NCBI RefSeq assembly: GCF_019455385.1
Contig: NZ_JACOFR010000002.1
Location: 484,822 to 548,821 of the forward strand
Length of the DNA: 64,000 nucleotides
DNA from: Bradyrhizobium sp. BR 10289
GTDB taxonomy: Bacteria > Pseudomonadota > Alphaproteobacteria > Rhizobiales > Xanthobacteraceae
Reading direction: 5' to 3'
Shown here piece by piece: positions 27,369-38,397 of this stretch (positions are counted from its first letter, which is position 1; each line of letters begins with the position of its first letter). A program made the translations under genes and the position numbers. Under the pieces are notes generated by a model that was given only the letters and a program-made list of their open reading frames with translations, was not told the DNA's origin and did not search any database.

Positions 27369-27884
27369 CTACGGCGGCCGTTCGCGCGCGGCCATCCAGG
27401 CGAGCGCGAGATAGGCGGCGAGCATGAAGACCTCGACGCCGACGACGACCAGGCTGCCGCCGTAGATTCCCGGGAACATCAGCTCGATCACCGCCATCGA
27501 CACCACGGTGGTGAGCCACACCACCGCGCCCCAGGGCGTTGCCAGCCACAGGCCGACCGCAGCAACGAGCTCGATCACCGCGAAATAGACGGTCGCGGCC
27601 TGCCAGGCCATCGACTGGTTCTCGAACGCCTCGTCCTCGCCGCCGACGAAGCCGGTGACCTGGGCCCAGTGATACAGGCCCTTGAGGATTGAGAGCAGCG
27701 CCATCACCCGCAGGAACAGCACCAGCCGCCGCGTCCAGACGTTGTCGTCGGACTCGGGCCGCTCCGACGAGATCGCTGCCACCGACAAGGCACTGTCTCG
27801 GGCGCTGTCTCGCGCATTGTCGCGGGCGGCATCCCTGGCACTGGCGCCGTCGCGGGCCGCATCGCGGGTGGAGATCTCGGACAT
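27369..27884 (-). CDS. DUF6163-like membrane protein with Arg-Asp-rich N-terminus
   Basis: A 171-residue inner-membrane protein with four hydrophobic segments from about residue 53 onward (LVLFLRVMALLSILKGLYHW, FAVIELVAAVGLWLA, GAVVWLTTVVSMAVIELM, and VEVFMLAAYLALAWMA). The first 40 residues are an unusual run of A-R-D units (RDAARDGASARDAARD and so on), probably cytoplasmic and disordered. It is divergent from hemB, 137 bp away. The membrane part resembles the DUF6163 family, whose role is unknown. Confidence 0.78.
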   Translation of the reverse strand: MSEISTRDAARDGASARDAARDNARDSARDSALSVAAISSERPESDDNVWTRRLVLFLRVMALLSILKGLYHWAQVTGFVGGEDEAFENQSMAWQAATVYFAVIELVAAVGLWLATPWGAVVWLTTVVSMAVIELMFPGIYGGSLVVVGVEVFMLAAYLALAWMAARERPP

Positions 27885-27913
27885 GGCCCCCTTCTGGCTG
27901 GTTCGTCCTGTAA

Positions 27914-29083
<1,170 letters not shown>

Positions 29084-29086
29084 CAA

Positions 29087-29121
29087 GGTGTGGGCACGGC
29101 GCTAACGCGCCTTTGCCCACC
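29087..29121 (+). terminator. hairpin after hemB (short dispersed repeat type)
   Basis: GTGGGCA (29090-29096) pairs with TGCCCAC (29114-29120), and inside it GGCGC-TAAC-GCGCC continues the stem. There is no U-tract, so it may be a processing or pausing hairpin. The sequence resembles the GTGGGCA...TGCCCAC repeats common in Bradyrhizobium. Confidence 0.55.
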
Positions 29122-29253
29122 GCTACCGAACTGCCCAATCCCCCGCCCCCGAATCGCCGGAATATTTCGGCTTATTGACGTCCGCGCGCCCTTGGCACGG
29201 GAATAACCTGTTCCCATCTCCTGCCACGGGAGTTTCCCTCGGGAGAACGGACC

Positions 29254-29793
29254 ATGTCGTATTCGGATTCGGGCAATGCCTGGCGCAATGACGGCGCGGT
29301 GCAGCCGGACGCCTACGACCCTGATCTGCACCCGGAGCTGTTCCGCGGCGTGGCGACGCGGCGGGCGTTCGCGTTCCTGATCGACATGGTCGTGATTTCC
29401 GTACCGGTGATCCTCGGCTACATCTTCATTGCACTGTTCGGCGTGGTGACGCTTGGCCTCGGTTGGGCGTTGTTCTGGCTGGCGGGGCCCGCCTCGGTGA
29501 TCTGGGCCATCGTCTATTACGGCGCCTGTATCGGCGGTCCGTCCTCGGCGACGATCGGCATGCGCGCGATGGATCTGGAACTGCGCACCTGGTACGGCGT
29601 GCCGGGTTATTTCGTGCTCGGCGCCACCCACGCCGTGCTGTTCTGGGTCACCGTCTCGTTCCTGTCGCCCTTCGTGGTGCTGGTCGGCCTGTTCAACGGC
29701 CGGCGACGCCTGCTGCACGATTTCGTGCTTGGAACGGTCGTCATCAACAACTCGGTCCGCGCGCCGGTCTCGCAGGCGGCTAGGACCTGGTGA
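29254..29793 (+). CDS. RDD family membrane protein
   Basis: A 179-residue inner-membrane protein. The family motif is visible as ATRRAFAFLIDMVVI (Arg and Asp in the first helix) and IGMRAMDLELR between helices, with four hydrophobic segments (about 49-72, 74-105, 126-152). The ATG at 29254 follows GGGAGAAC. RDD proteins have no agreed role; some are ion antiporters. It lies between hemB and bpt on the same strand but is probably separate from hemB. Confidence 0.88.
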   Translation: MSYSDSGNAWRNDGAVQPDAYDPDLHPELFRGVATRRAFAFLIDMVVISVPVILGYIFIALFGVVTLGLGWALFWLAGPASVIWAIVYYGACIGGPSSATIGMRAMDLELRTWYGVPGYFVLGATHAVLFWVTVSFLSPFVVLVGLFNGRRRLLHDFVLGTVVINNSVRAPVSQAARTW

Positions 29794-29908
29794 GGAGCTG
29801 GCAACCTGTGCCTGCTAAGCTGGCGAACCTGTCCTGCCGCGCTGGCCGATTGACCGGGAGCTTTCGTAGCGCGATGCTGAGATCCAGTTCGGAGGCCAAC
29901 GACGTCCC

Positions 29909-30685
29909 TTGACCCAGCACTCGCGCGACACCCCCCAATTTTACCTCACGGCGCCGTCCCCCTGCCCGTACCTGCCGGGCCGGCATGAGCGCAAGGTGTT
30001 TACGCACCTCGTGGGTGAGCGCGCCGGCGACCTCAACGACCTGCTGACCCATGGCGGGTTCCGCCGCAGTCAGTCGATCGCCTACCGGCCGGCCTGCGAC
30101 CAGTGCCGCGCCTGCGTCTCGGTCCGGGTCGTCGCCAACGAGTTCCGCGCCTCCCGCAACTTCCGCAAGGTGATCGCCCGCAACGCCGACATCATCGGCG
30201 AACAGCGCAGCGCCGTACCGACCTCCGAGCAATATTCGGTGTTCCGGGCCTATCTCGACGCCCGCCACCGCCATGGCGGCATGGCCGACATGACCGTGCT
30301 CGACTACGCCATGATGGTCGAGGACTCTCATGTCGAGACCCGCATCATCGAGTACCGCAAGCGCGGTCCCGACAGCGGCATCACCGGCCGCGGCGAGGAG
30401 CTGATCGCGGTGGCGCTGACCGACGTGCTCAGCGACGGCCTGTCGATGGTGTATTCCTTCTTCGAGCCGAGCCAGGTCTCCCGCTCGATGGGTACCTTCA
30501 TGATCCTCGACCACATCGCCCGCGCCCGCCGCCAAGGCCTGCCTTACGTCTATCTCGGCTACTGGATCGAGGGCTCCAAGAAGATGGACTACAAGGCCCG
30601 CTTCCTGCCGCAGCAGCGCCTCGCCCCTTCAGGCTGGCTGCGTATCGACGCGCAGGGCGATGCGGTGTCCGAGCCGCAGGATTAG
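29909..30685 (+). CDS. bpt: arginyl/leucyl-tRNA-protein transferase
   Basis: A 258-residue aminoacyl-tRNA-protein transferase of the bacterial Bpt/ATE family, which adds leucine (or arginine) to N-terminal residues and marks proteins for the ClpAP N-degron route. The cysteine cluster [21 protein letters not shown], and the ATE core [20 protein letters not shown] are clear. The start is TTG at 29909; GGAGG lies 13 bases upstream, longer than usual. It converges with mntH 5 bp beyond its stop. Confidence 0.93.
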   Translation: MTQHSRDTPQFYLTAPSPCPYLPGRHERKVFTHLVGERAGDLNDLLTHGGFRRSQSIAYRPACDQCRACVSVRVVANEFRASRNFRKVIARNADIIGEQRSAVPTSEQYSVFRAYLDARHRHGGMADMTVLDYAMMVEDSHVETRIIEYRKRGPDSGITGRGEELIAVALTDVLSDGLSMVYSFFEPSQVSRSMGTFMILDHIARARRQGLPYVYLGYWIEGSKKMDYKARFLPQQRLAPSGWLRIDAQGDAVSEPQD

Positions 30686-30690
30686 CGCGT

Positions 30691-32043
30691 TCACCCGAAC
30701 AGCGTGTCCACCAGCAGCTTCACGTTCAAAATCACGATGATTCCCGCGACGATCCACGCGATCGCGGCCACCGACACGGGTATCGCGAACTGGCCCATCT
30801 TGCGGCGGTCGGAGACGAAGCGGACCAGCGGGATGACGGCGAAGGGCAGCTGCATCGACAGCACGACCTGGCTGAACACCAAGAGATCCGCCGTGCCGCG
30901 TTCGCCATAGATCGCGGTGACGACGATCACCGGGATGATGGCGATGCCGCGCGTGAGCAGGCGGCGCGCCCAGCTCGGCAGGCGCAGGTCGAGAAAGCCT
31001 TCCATCACGATCTGGCCGGCAAGCGTCGCCGTCACCGTCGAGTTGAGGCCGGAGGCGAGCAGCGCGATGGCGAACAATGTCGAGGCGATGCCTAGGCCGA
31101 GCAGCGGCGACAGCAGCTCGAAGGCCTGGCCGATCTCGGCCACGTCCGAATGGCCACTCTTGTGGAAGGTCGCAGCCGCCACCACGAGGATCGCGGCGTT
31201 GATGAACAGCGCCAGCATCAGGGCGATCGTCGAGTCCGTCGTCGCCCATTTGATCGCTTCGCGCCGGCCCTCGTCGTTGCGCGCATAGGCGCGCGTCTGC
31301 ACGATCGAGGAGTGCAGATAGAGATTATGCGGCATCACCGTGGCGCCGATGATGCCGATCGCGATGTAGAGCATCTCGGAATTGGTGAAGATCTCGGCCT
31401 TCGGCACGAAGCCGTGCAGCACTTCCGCCACGGGCGGCGCCGCCGCGACGATCTGGACCACGAAGCACACCGCGATCACGGCGAGCAGCGCCATGACAAA
31501 GGCTTCGAGGAAACGAAAGCCACGGTTCATCAGGAGCAGCAGCAGGAAGGCATCCAGCGCCGCCAGCAGCGCGCCGCCGATCAGGGGAATGCCGAACAGC
31601 AATTTGAGCGCGATCGCGGTGCCGATCACCTCGGCAAGATCGCAGGCGATGATCGCGGCTTCGCAGGCGAGCCAGAGCAGAAAGTTCACCGCCGGCGAAT
31701 AGGTCGCGCGGCAGGCCTGCGCGAGGTCGCGGTCGGTGACGATGCCGAGCCGCGCCGCCAGCGACTGGAGCAGGATCGCCATCAAATTCGAGAGCAGGAT
31801 GACCGAGAGCAGCGTGTAGCCGAATTTCGAGCCGCCGGCGAGGTCGGTGGCCCAGTTGCCGGGGTCCATGTAGCCGACCGAGACCAGATAGCCCGGGCCG
31901 ACGAAGGCAAGCAGCCGTCGCCACCACACTCCCGCAGCCGGAATGGCAACCGTGGAATTGACCTCGGCAAGGCTTTTGGTGGTCGGCGCATCGGTGCGCC
32001 AGCCATCAGCATCAGGGGTTAGATCGGGAGATCTGGCATCCAT
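30691..32043 (-). CDS. mntH: Nramp-family divalent metal transporter MntH
   Basis: A 450-residue inner-membrane H+-coupled Mn2+/Fe2+ importer with 11 hydrophobic segments. The two metal-binding motifs of Nramp proteins are intact: MDPGNWATD in the first helix and [11 protein letters not shown] in the sixth. ATG 32043 (MDARSPDL) is used; an ATG at 32094 would overlap the repeated TTGCAA sequence thought to be the manganese operator. In Bradyrhizobium japonicum MntH is the main manganese importer and is controlled by the Fur-type regulator Mur. Confidence 0.95.
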   Translation of the reverse strand: MDARSPDLTPDADGWRTDAPTTKSLAEVNSTVAIPAAGVWWRRLLAFVGPGYLVSVGYMDPGNWATDLAGGSKFGYTLLSVILLSNLMAILLQSLAARLGIVTDRDLAQACRATYSPAVNFLLWLACEAAIIACDLAEVIGTAIALKLLFGIPLIGGALLAALDAFLLLLLMNRGFRFLEAFVMALLAVIAVCFVVQIVAAAPPVAEVLHGFVPKAEIFTNSEMLYIAIGIIGATVMPHNLYLHSSIVQTRAYARNDEGRREAIKWATTDSTIALMLALFINAAILVVAAATFHKSGHSDVAEIGQAFELLSPLLGLGIASTLFAIALLASGLNSTVTATLAGQIVMEGFLDLRLPSWARRLLTRGIAIIPVIVVTAIYGERGTADLLVFSQVVLSMQLPFAVIPLVRFVSDRRKMGQFAIPVSVAAIAWIVAGIIVILNVKLLVDTLFG

Positions 32044-32071
32044 GCGATCAGAATATCGAAGTCGGATCTTA

Positions 32072-32094
32072 TTGCAACTCATTTGCAACTGCAT
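32072..32094 (-). promoter_or_regulatory. repeated TTGCAA element before mntH, probable Mur/Fur-type site
   Basis: TTGCAA-CTCAT-TTGCAA occupies 32072-32088 and is followed by CTGCAT. The hexamers are self-complementary, so the site is both direct and inverted, a layout like the TGCAA-rich manganese-responsive sequences of rhizobia. It lies 29-51 bp before the mntH start. Assignment to Mur is an inference. Confidence 0.5.
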
Positions 32095-32213
32095 CTAGCC
32101 GCATCGGTTCCACATGCGGCGGCGTTTTGCCCCCATCCTGTCAGAAAGCGGGTGGGTTTGGCCGTTCCCGCGGACCGATAGTGGCGCGGTTACGACTTTG
32201 CAGGAAATGAGCC

Positions 32214-33458
32214 ATGTCAAATCCGCCGCGCCTCCCCGACACCTTTGGCCGACTCGCCTGGTCCAACCTCGCCGCGCAATCCGCCGAGCAGATTGCGCTG
32301 GCCGCTGCCCCCATCGTCGCGGTGCTGACGCTGGGTGTTGCCGAAGGCCAGACCGGCCTGTTGCAAACCGCGCTGACCCTGCCCTTCGTGCTGTTCGCCA
32401 TTCCGGCCGGCCTGCTTGCCGACCGCATCTCGCGCCGTTCGCTGATGGCGGGCGCCGAGGCGCTGCGGGCGGCGGCGCTCGTGGCGATCGTGCTGCTGCT
32501 CGCGCTCGGCGCGCTCAATCTGCCGCTGCTGGCGCTGCTCGGTTTTGCGGCGGTGTGCGGCACCGTCGTCTACAGCGTCGCCGCGCCGGCGCTGGTGCCC
32601 TCGCTGGTGAGTGCGGAGCTGTTGCCGGCGGCGAATGCGCGGATCGAGCTTGCCCGTACCATCGCCTTCGCCAGCGGGCCTGCGCTCGGCGGCGCGCTGG
32701 TGGGATGGTGGGGCGCGAGCCCGGCCTTCGGCTTTGCCGCGGCGCTCTCGGCCATCGCGGTGGTGCTGCTCTCGGGCATCTACGAGCCCGCGCGCACGCC
32801 AGCCCCGCGTCGTCATCCGTTCCAGGATATCCGCGAAGGCGCCGCCTTCGTGTTTCACCACCCGCTGCTGCGGCCGGTGTTCATCACCCAGTTCGTCTTC
32901 AATACCGGCTGGTTCCTCCAGATCGCGGTGTTCGTGCCTTACGCCGTGCGCCATCTCGGCCTGACCGCGGCCGGCGTCGGCACCGTGCTGACGATGTACG
33001 GCGTCGGCATGGTGATCGGCGCGCTGTTCGCGACCCGCGTGATGAAGCGGATCGCCTTCGGCACCGTGGTCGGTCTCGGCCCGGTCACCGGCTTCGTCGC
33101 CGCGGTGGTGATGGCGCTGACGGTGCTGGTCCCCTCGCCCTGGCTTGCGGGTTTGAGCTTCTTCCTGCTCGGCGTCGGGCCGATCCTGTGGGTGATCTCC
33201 ACCACGACCTTGCGCCAATCGGTGACGCCGCCGCGCCTGCTCGGGCGCGTCTCCGCCATCAACATCATGAGCTACGGCGCCCGTCCGCTCGGCTCCGCGC
33301 TGGGCGCGATCGTCGGCGGCCTCTGGAGCGCGGAGGCGTGTCTGGTTCTGGCGGCCGCCGTGTTCGGCGCACAGGCACTGGTGATCTGGCTGTCGCCGGC
33401 GGTGGCGCTGGATCGGCAGCCGGCCATGGTGGGGGATGAAGTCGCGGCGCGGTGCTAG
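32214..33458 (+). CDS. MFS exporter, EntS-like
   Basis: A 414-residue 12-helix transporter. The loop after helix 2 reads LLADRISRRSLM, the family A motif, and the overall pattern (short N-terminus, FGRLAWSNLAAQSAEQIAL) resembles the MFS_3 group that includes the enterobactin exporter. Ribosome site AGGAA precedes ATG 32214. It diverges from mntH with 170 bp between, so shared metal control is possible but unproven. Its stop is directly against that of the cyclase gene, with no base between. Confidence 0.88.
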   Translation: MSNPPRLPDTFGRLAWSNLAAQSAEQIALAAAPIVAVLTLGVAEGQTGLLQTALTLPFVLFAIPAGLLADRISRRSLMAGAEALRAAALVAIVLLLALGALNLPLLALLGFAAVCGTVVYSVAAPALVPSLVSAELLPAANARIELARTIAFASGPALGGALVGWWGASPAFGFAAALSAIAVVLLSGIYEPARTPAPRRHPFQDIREGAAFVFHHPLLRPVFITQFVFNTGWFLQIAVFVPYAVRHLGLTAAGVGTVLTMYGVGMVIGALFATRVMKRIAFGTVVGLGPVTGFVAAVVMALTVLVPSPWLAGLSFFLLGVGPILWVISTTTLRQSVTPPRLLGRVSAINIMSYGARPLGSALGAIVGGLWSAEACLVLAAAVFGAQALVIWLSPAVALDRQPAMVGDEVAARC

Positions 33459-34718
33459 CTAGCCCGCCAGATACCGCTCGTAGCTTCCCGTCACCGGCTG
33501 GCTGGCGTCGACGTCGGGATCGAGCGTGTAGAGATCCTGCGCGTGGCCGATGCCGCGCAGGGCGTAGCGGCCGGTGGAGACGAGATAGCGGCGGCCGGCG
33601 GCGTCCAGGCCCTTGTAGAATTCCGCCGATGCCAACAGCTCGCGGTCGACCGAGCGGCTCATCGAGGCGATGCGGCTGACCTCGTTCACCGTCGGCCCCA
33701 CCACCGTGAAGTCGAGCCGGTCCTCGCTGCCGATATTGCCGTAGAAGACCTCGCCGACATGCAGGCCGATATAGGCCGACGTGGTGGGTCGGCCCTCCGC
33801 CGCCCGGCGCGCATTCAGCGTCGCGACGTTCTTGCGGAACAGATGCTCGGCCCGCAGCGCGGCCCGCCGCGCATCCGCCATATCCTCGCCCCAGAACATC
33901 GCGAGCACGCCGTCGCCGATCAGCTTGAGCACGTCGCCGCCGGCCTCGTGGATCGGATCGATCACAGCCTGCGCATAGTCGTTGAGGAAGGGGATGATCT
34001 CGTCCGGACCGATGCTCTCGCTGATGCCGGTCGAGCCGCGCAAATCCGAATACCACAGCACCGCGTTGATGCGCTCGGTGACACCGCGCGAGATGCGCCC
34101 GCGCAGAACCTGCTCCGAGGCATCCCGTCCGAGATAGACGCGCCCCAGCGTCCGAACGATGTCGACCTGCTGTGCCGACTTGATCGCAAGCCCCAGCACC
34201 GGCACGAGATCGCGCATGGCCTCGAGCTGTGCTGCGTCAAACCCTTCGTCGCGCCGCGTGGTCCAGCAGGAATAGAGGCAGTCCATCAACCCGAGCGCGC
34301 CGTTCTCGCCGAAGCGATGCACGAAGGCGAGATAGTGCTTATGCCCTTTCTCGGCGAGCTCGCCGAGCTGCGAGAAGTCCATCGACGGTGCATCGGCGAG
34401 ATCAATCACCATCTCGTCGTGGCCGTTCTCGAGCATGTGGAAGAACACCGAGCGGCGCCAGCTCGCGGCGGCGTCGCCGTCGGCGGTCGAGCCGTATTCG
34501 AACATGTCGCTCTCGTTGCTGGCGCGGTCGCTCCAGCGGAAGCCGCGCCCCTCATAGATCGGATGTAACGTGTCGATGACGACGAGCGCGCGCGACAGTT
34601 CCAGCCCCTCGGCGCGGCAGCGCTCGCAGAAGCCCCGGAGCAATTCGTTTTCAGGCAGGCCCGTGAGCCCCTGGCCGGTCAGCCAGTTCATCAGCGCGAG
34701 GCGCGAGGTCAATTGCAT
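33459..34718 (-). CDS. class III adenylate/guanylate cyclase
   Basis: A 419-residue soluble protein. An N-terminal region of about 200 residues of unknown fold precedes a class III cyclase domain (residues about 212-370). Both metal aspartates are present (YSDLRGST and KLIGDGVLAMF) as is the base-reading lysine of the latter motif. The second base-contacting residue, usually Asp in GDxVN, is proline here (FTVVGPTVN), so ATP preference is not assured. No membrane segment or response-regulator domain is seen, and the N-terminal part may be the sensor. Confidence 0.9.
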   Translation of the reverse strand: MQLTSRLALMNWLTGQGLTGLPENELLRGFCERCRAEGLELSRALVVIDTLHPIYEGRGFRWSDRASNESDMFEYGSTADGDAAASWRRSVFFHMLENGHDEMVIDLADAPSMDFSQLGELAEKGHKHYLAFVHRFGENGALGLMDCLYSCWTTRRDEGFDAAQLEAMRDLVPVLGLAIKSAQQVDIVRTLGRVYLGRDASEQVLRGRISRGVTERINAVLWYSDLRGSTGISESIGPDEIIPFLNDYAQAVIDPIHEAGGDVLKLIGDGVLAMFWGEDMADARRAALRAEHLFRKNVATLNARRAAEGRPTTSAYIGLHVGEVFYGNIGSEDRLDFTVVGPTVNEVSRIASMSRSVDRELLASAEFYKGLDAAGRRYLVSTGRYALRGIGHAQDLYTLDPDVDASQPVTGSYERYLAG

Positions 34719-34884
34719 AGGCTATTATGGCGTGCATTCGTGACGAACGAAAGGCCGTGCGTGCACACTGTGCAACCAAGGCTCTCGCCCGCAGCAGGTC
34801 GAACATGTCGCAGGCGCGGTTGACGCAGCTGCGCAGCAAGCTGCAAATGGAACCAATGACACCGCCGACCCAAAACCCTGCACC

Positions 34885-36042
34885 ATGAGCCAGCGCCAGC
34901 TTCCGATCATCCTGGCGCTCGGCACCACACAGACCCTGGCCTGGGCCTCCAGCTATTATCTGCCGGCGCTGCTCGCCGATCCCATGGCGCACGACCTCGG
35001 CATCTCCACCAACTGGATCTTTGGCGCGTTCTCGGTCTCGCTGGTGATCTCGGCGATGCTCGGCCCGCGGATCGGACGGCAGATCGATCTGGTCGGCGGA
35101 CGGCAGGTACTGTCCGCCTCCAATGTGATCATCGCCGCCGGCCTCGTGCTGCTCGGCTTGTCGCAATCGGTGCCGGTGATGGCGTTCGCCTGGCTCGTGC
35201 TCGGCATCGGCATGGCGATGGGGCTCTATGACGCCGCCTTCGCGGCGCTGGGGCGCATCTACGGTACCGAGGCGCGCGGCTCGATCACGGGCATTACGCT
35301 GATGGCGGGCTTTGCTTCGACCGTCGGCTGGCCGCTCACCGCCTGGGGCCTGTCCCATCTCGGCTGGCGCGAGACCTGTTTCGCCTGGGCTGCGGCCAAC
35401 ATCCTGATCGGCCTGCCCCTCAATTTCTTCATGCTGCCGACGATCAAGGGCGCGCAGCAGGCGGCCGCGACGGCGGAGAAACCGCACGTTCCGCTCGACC
35501 GCACCATGATCCTGCTGGCCTTCGTATTCGCCGCGGCCTGGACCGTCACCGGCGCGATGGCTGTCCACTTTCCGCGCCTGCTGGAGACCTTGGGCGCGAC
35601 GCATGTCGAGGCCATCGCGGCCGGCGCGCTGATCGGGCCGGCGCAGGTGTTTGCGCGCATTGTCGAAGCAAGCTTTCTGAGCCGCTTCCATCCGCTGTGG
35701 TCGACGCGCCTTGCCTGCGTCACCCATCCGCTTGGCGCGGCCGTGGTCGCGGTGTTCGGTGCTCCCGCGGCAAGCGCATTCGCGCTGCTCTACGGCTCGG
35801 GCAACGGCATTTTGACGATCGCGCGCGGCACGCTGCCGCTGGCGATCTTCGGCCCGAAGGACTTTGGCTACCGCCTCGGCATCATCGGCGCACCGGCGCG
35901 GATGGCGCAGGCCGTCGCGCCGCTGGCCTTCGGCCTCCTCATCGACGTCATGGGCGCCAAGGTGCTGCTGGTCTCCTCCGCGCTCAGCCTGTCGGCGCTG
36001 GCGGCGCTGTTCCTGATCCGCGCCGGGCGGCGGCCGGATTGA
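34885..36042 (+). CDS. MFS transporter
   Basis: A 385-residue 12-helix major facilitator. The N-terminus (LALGTTQTLAWASSYYLPALLADPMA) and GPRIGRQIDLVGGRQVL, a variant of the loop 2-3 motif, place it in the family; no substrate motif is recognisable. It starts at ATG 34885 and is followed 31 bp later by a small membrane-protein gene on the same strand. The substrate is unknown. Confidence 0.85.
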   Translation: MSQRQLPIILALGTTQTLAWASSYYLPALLADPMAHDLGISTNWIFGAFSVSLVISAMLGPRIGRQIDLVGGRQVLSASNVIIAAGLVLLGLSQSVPVMAFAWLVLGIGMAMGLYDAAFAALGRIYGTEARGSITGITLMAGFASTVGWPLTAWGLSHLGWRETCFAWAAANILIGLPLNFFMLPTIKGAQQAAATAEKPHVPLDRTMILLAFVFAAAWTVTGAMAVHFPRLLETLGATHVEAIAAGALIGPAQVFARIVEASFLSRFHPLWSTRLACVTHPLGAAVVAVFGAPAASAFALLYGSGNGILTIARGTLPLAIFGPKDFGYRLGIIGAPARMAQAVAPLAFGLLIDVMGAKVLLVSSALSLSALAALFLIRAGRRPD

Positions 36043-36073
36043 CCGCGGAGCCGCATTCGCGCACAAGCGGGTC

Positions 36074-36268
36074 ATGATCGACGACAACAGCCCGCCGCCC
36101 CGCACCTTCAAAGGCCTTTTGCGCTGGGCGATGACTCCGCCGCAGGCCTGGGGCGTCTATCTCCTTGCGGTCCTGCTGGTGTGGCTGCTGTCGTTCTATG
36201 CCGGCACGCTGAAGCCGAAGAGGACGCCGGAGGGCACGCCGCCGGCAGTCACGGCACCGAAGGGCTAG
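36074..36268 (+). CDS. small single-pass membrane protein
   Basis: A 64-residue protein with one transmembrane segment ([20 protein letters not shown], about 25-44), a short N-terminal and a Pro/Thr/Lys-rich C-terminal tail. It may be cotranscribed with the MFS gene 31 bp upstream. The stop overlaps the convergent chemoreceptor gene by four bases. Function is unknown. Confidence 0.65.
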   Translation: MIDDNSPPPRTFKGLLRWAMTPPQAWGVYLLAVLLVWLLSFYAGTLKPKRTPEGTPPAVTAPKG

Positions 36269-38328
36269 GCAGCGCGGACTTCCTCGACAAAGCTGCCCAC
36301 CTCGCTGGTCAGTTGCTCGGCCTGTCGCGACAAGCCATCAGCCGCACTCAGCACCTCGCTCGCCGCGACGCCCGTTTCGGTGGCCGCCTTGCTCACGCCG
36401 CTGATGTTCGTCGTCACGTCCTTCACCGACTGCGACGTCTGTTGAACGTTGCGGGCGATTTCCGCCGTCGCCACACCCTGTGCCTGGACCGCCGTGGCGA
36501 TCACGTTCGAGATCGAGCTGACCTCTTCGATCGTCCCCGCAATGGCGCGGATCGCATCGACAGCCTCCTTGGTGGCACCCTGAATTTGCTCGATCTGAGC
36601 ACCGATATCCGCCGTCGCCGACGCCGTCTGGGTCGCCAGCATCTTCACCTCGGAGGCGACCACGGCAAAGCCTCGGCCGGCCTCGCCGGCCCGCGCCGCC
36701 TCGATCGTCGCGTTCAGGGCGAGGAGGTTTGTCTGAGCGGCGATAGCCTGAATCAGAGTCACCACCTCGCCGATCTTCTCGGCTCCCTCGGCCAGGGTCT
36801 GAACGATCTTGTCGGTCCGCTGCGCATCGGCCACCGCGCGTCCGGCGATCGTCGACGATTGCGCAACCTGCCGGCTGATCTCCGTGATCGATGCGGTCAG
36901 CTCCTCGGCCGCCGAGGCAACCGTGCTCGCGCCGACGCTCGCTTCCTCGGCGGCGGCGGCAACGGTTGTCGCCTGCCCCTTGGTTTGCGTCGCGGTCGAG
37001 GACATCGATCGCGCCGTTGTCTCGAGCTCGGTCGCTCCCGACGCCAGTAGAGCCACCATGGCCCCCGCCTTGGCTTCGAAATCGCTGACCAGACCTTCCA
37101 GGCGCGCCGTGCGCTTTTCCTTGACGATCCGCTCGGCGGCCTGCTCACCGGCCAGTCTGTTGGTCGTGGCCATGGCCTCCTTGAACACCTGCACGGCTTG
37201 CGCCATGCCGCCAATCTCATCCTTGCGGGCGGCGAATGGCACCTTGGCTTCCTCGTTGCGGGCGAGCCGGGTCATGACATCCGAAAGCTTCGAGATCGGC
37301 GTGAGCAGATGACGCACCAGCAGCACCGAGGAAGCCGCCGACAATCCCAGCACGACCAGGATAGCCGCACCAGCAAAGAGGATGCCGCCGAGCCCGTCGG
37401 ATTCGTCGCGTTCGGCCACGGCCTGGGCGTCGCGTAACGCTGCATCGCGGATCCCCAGCAGCGAGGCGTTTGCGGCCGTGGCGGATTTGCGCCACTCGTC
37501 CACCGACACAGCGTAAGGCGTGCCGTCGAATGCCGCCTTCGTCAGCCCGTCGCGCAGCGGCTTGTCCGAGCCGAAATAGCGATCCCGGGCCGCGCCGACG
37601 CTGGCCCGCGTATTCTGGGGCGCGAGAACGTCGTCGCCACGGTCGAGGATTTCAGCCCAGAGCCGCATCATCTGGCCGTTGGCAGCATTCAATTCGTCCC
37701 GCTCAGCGAGGGTTGCCGGACGTCCCGACGCCACCAACCCCGAAATCAGCAGCGAGACTTGGCCGGCGGTCTGCCGGATCACCCAGCCCTTCTGCGCGAC
37801 GTCGAGCAGATTGCCCGCCGTGGTGCTCAGCCGCATCGTCGCCTTGATGCCGGACTCCAGCAGTTCGTTCAGGCTCGCCATGGCCTCGGCGTAGTCGCGC
37901 ATGGCCTTGGCGGCGACGCCGCTGGGACGCTCCGTCAGCGGTTTCTTCCAGTGCGAAGCGGCCTCCTCGCGCGCAGCGGCGATCTTCGCCGTGGCAGCCT
38001 TGACCCGCTGCGTCAGGTCGGCGTCGCCGCTGCCGAGCGCTGCCAGCTTCGCCAGCGCCTCGTCGCTGGTGCGGCGATTGTCGGCAAACTCCTTGAGCAC
38101 CGCATCATCCGCCGCGGATTTGCCGAGCAGCGCGCGGTTGACCGGACCTCGCTCGATGGTCAGGTTACCGACGGCGTCGAAGCCGGCCGCCAGGCGCGTC
38201 TCCAGGGCATGCGCTGCGATGGCGTTCTGGTAAGCGATCCAGCGCTCCCGCAGTTGCAGGCCCGATGTCAGGACGACGACGCCCGACATGAGCGCCGCAA
38301 TCGCAATACCCGACCGCTTGATAGACAT
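36265..38328 (-). CDS. methyl-accepting chemotaxis protein
   Basis: A 687-residue chemoreceptor: transmembrane helix at about 8-25, an Ala-rich helical periplasmic domain of about 290 residues, a second transmembrane helix near 317-337, a HAMP domain ([20 protein letters not shown]) and the signalling domain with its hairpin tip around [17 protein letters not shown], the CheA/CheW contact. The GAGGAG ribosome site supports ATG 38328. No che genes are nearby, as is usual for scattered receptors. The periplasmic domain resembles no ligand family I can name. Confidence 0.95.
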   Translation of the reverse strand: MSIKRSGIAIAALMSGVVVLTSGLQLRERWIAYQNAIAAHALETRLAAGFDAVGNLTIERGPVNRALLGKSAADDAVLKEFADNRRTSDEALAKLAALGSGDADLTQRVKAATAKIAAAREEAASHWKKPLTERPSGVAAKAMRDYAEAMASLNELLESGIKATMRLSTTAGNLLDVAQKGWVIRQTAGQVSLLISGLVASGRPATLAERDELNAANGQMMRLWAEILDRGDDVLAPQNTRASVGAARDRYFGSDKPLRDGLTKAAFDGTPYAVSVDEWRKSATAANASLLGIRDAALRDAQAVAERDESDGLGGILFAGAAILVVLGLSAASSVLLVRHLLTPISKLSDVMTRLARNEEAKVPFAARKDEIGGMAQAVQVFKEAMATTNRLAGEQAAERIVKEKRTARLEGLVSDFEAKAGAMVALLASGATELETTARSMSSTATQTKGQATTVAAAAEEASVGASTVASAAEELTASITEISRQVAQSSTIAGRAVADAQRTDKIVQTLAEGAEKIGEVVTLIQAIAAQTNLLALNATIEAARAGEAGRGFAVVASEVKMLATQTASATADIGAQIEQIQGATKEAVDAIRAIAGTIEEVSSISNVIATAVQAQGVATAEIARNVQQTSQSVKDVTTNISGVSKAATETGVAASEVLSAADGLSRQAEQLTSEVGSFVEEVRAA

Positions 38329-38397
38329 GCCCCGCTCCTCATTCGCATCAAACTTCGCGACGCGAGGACCGGCCCCCGCCAGCCCTCACGCGCCGCC

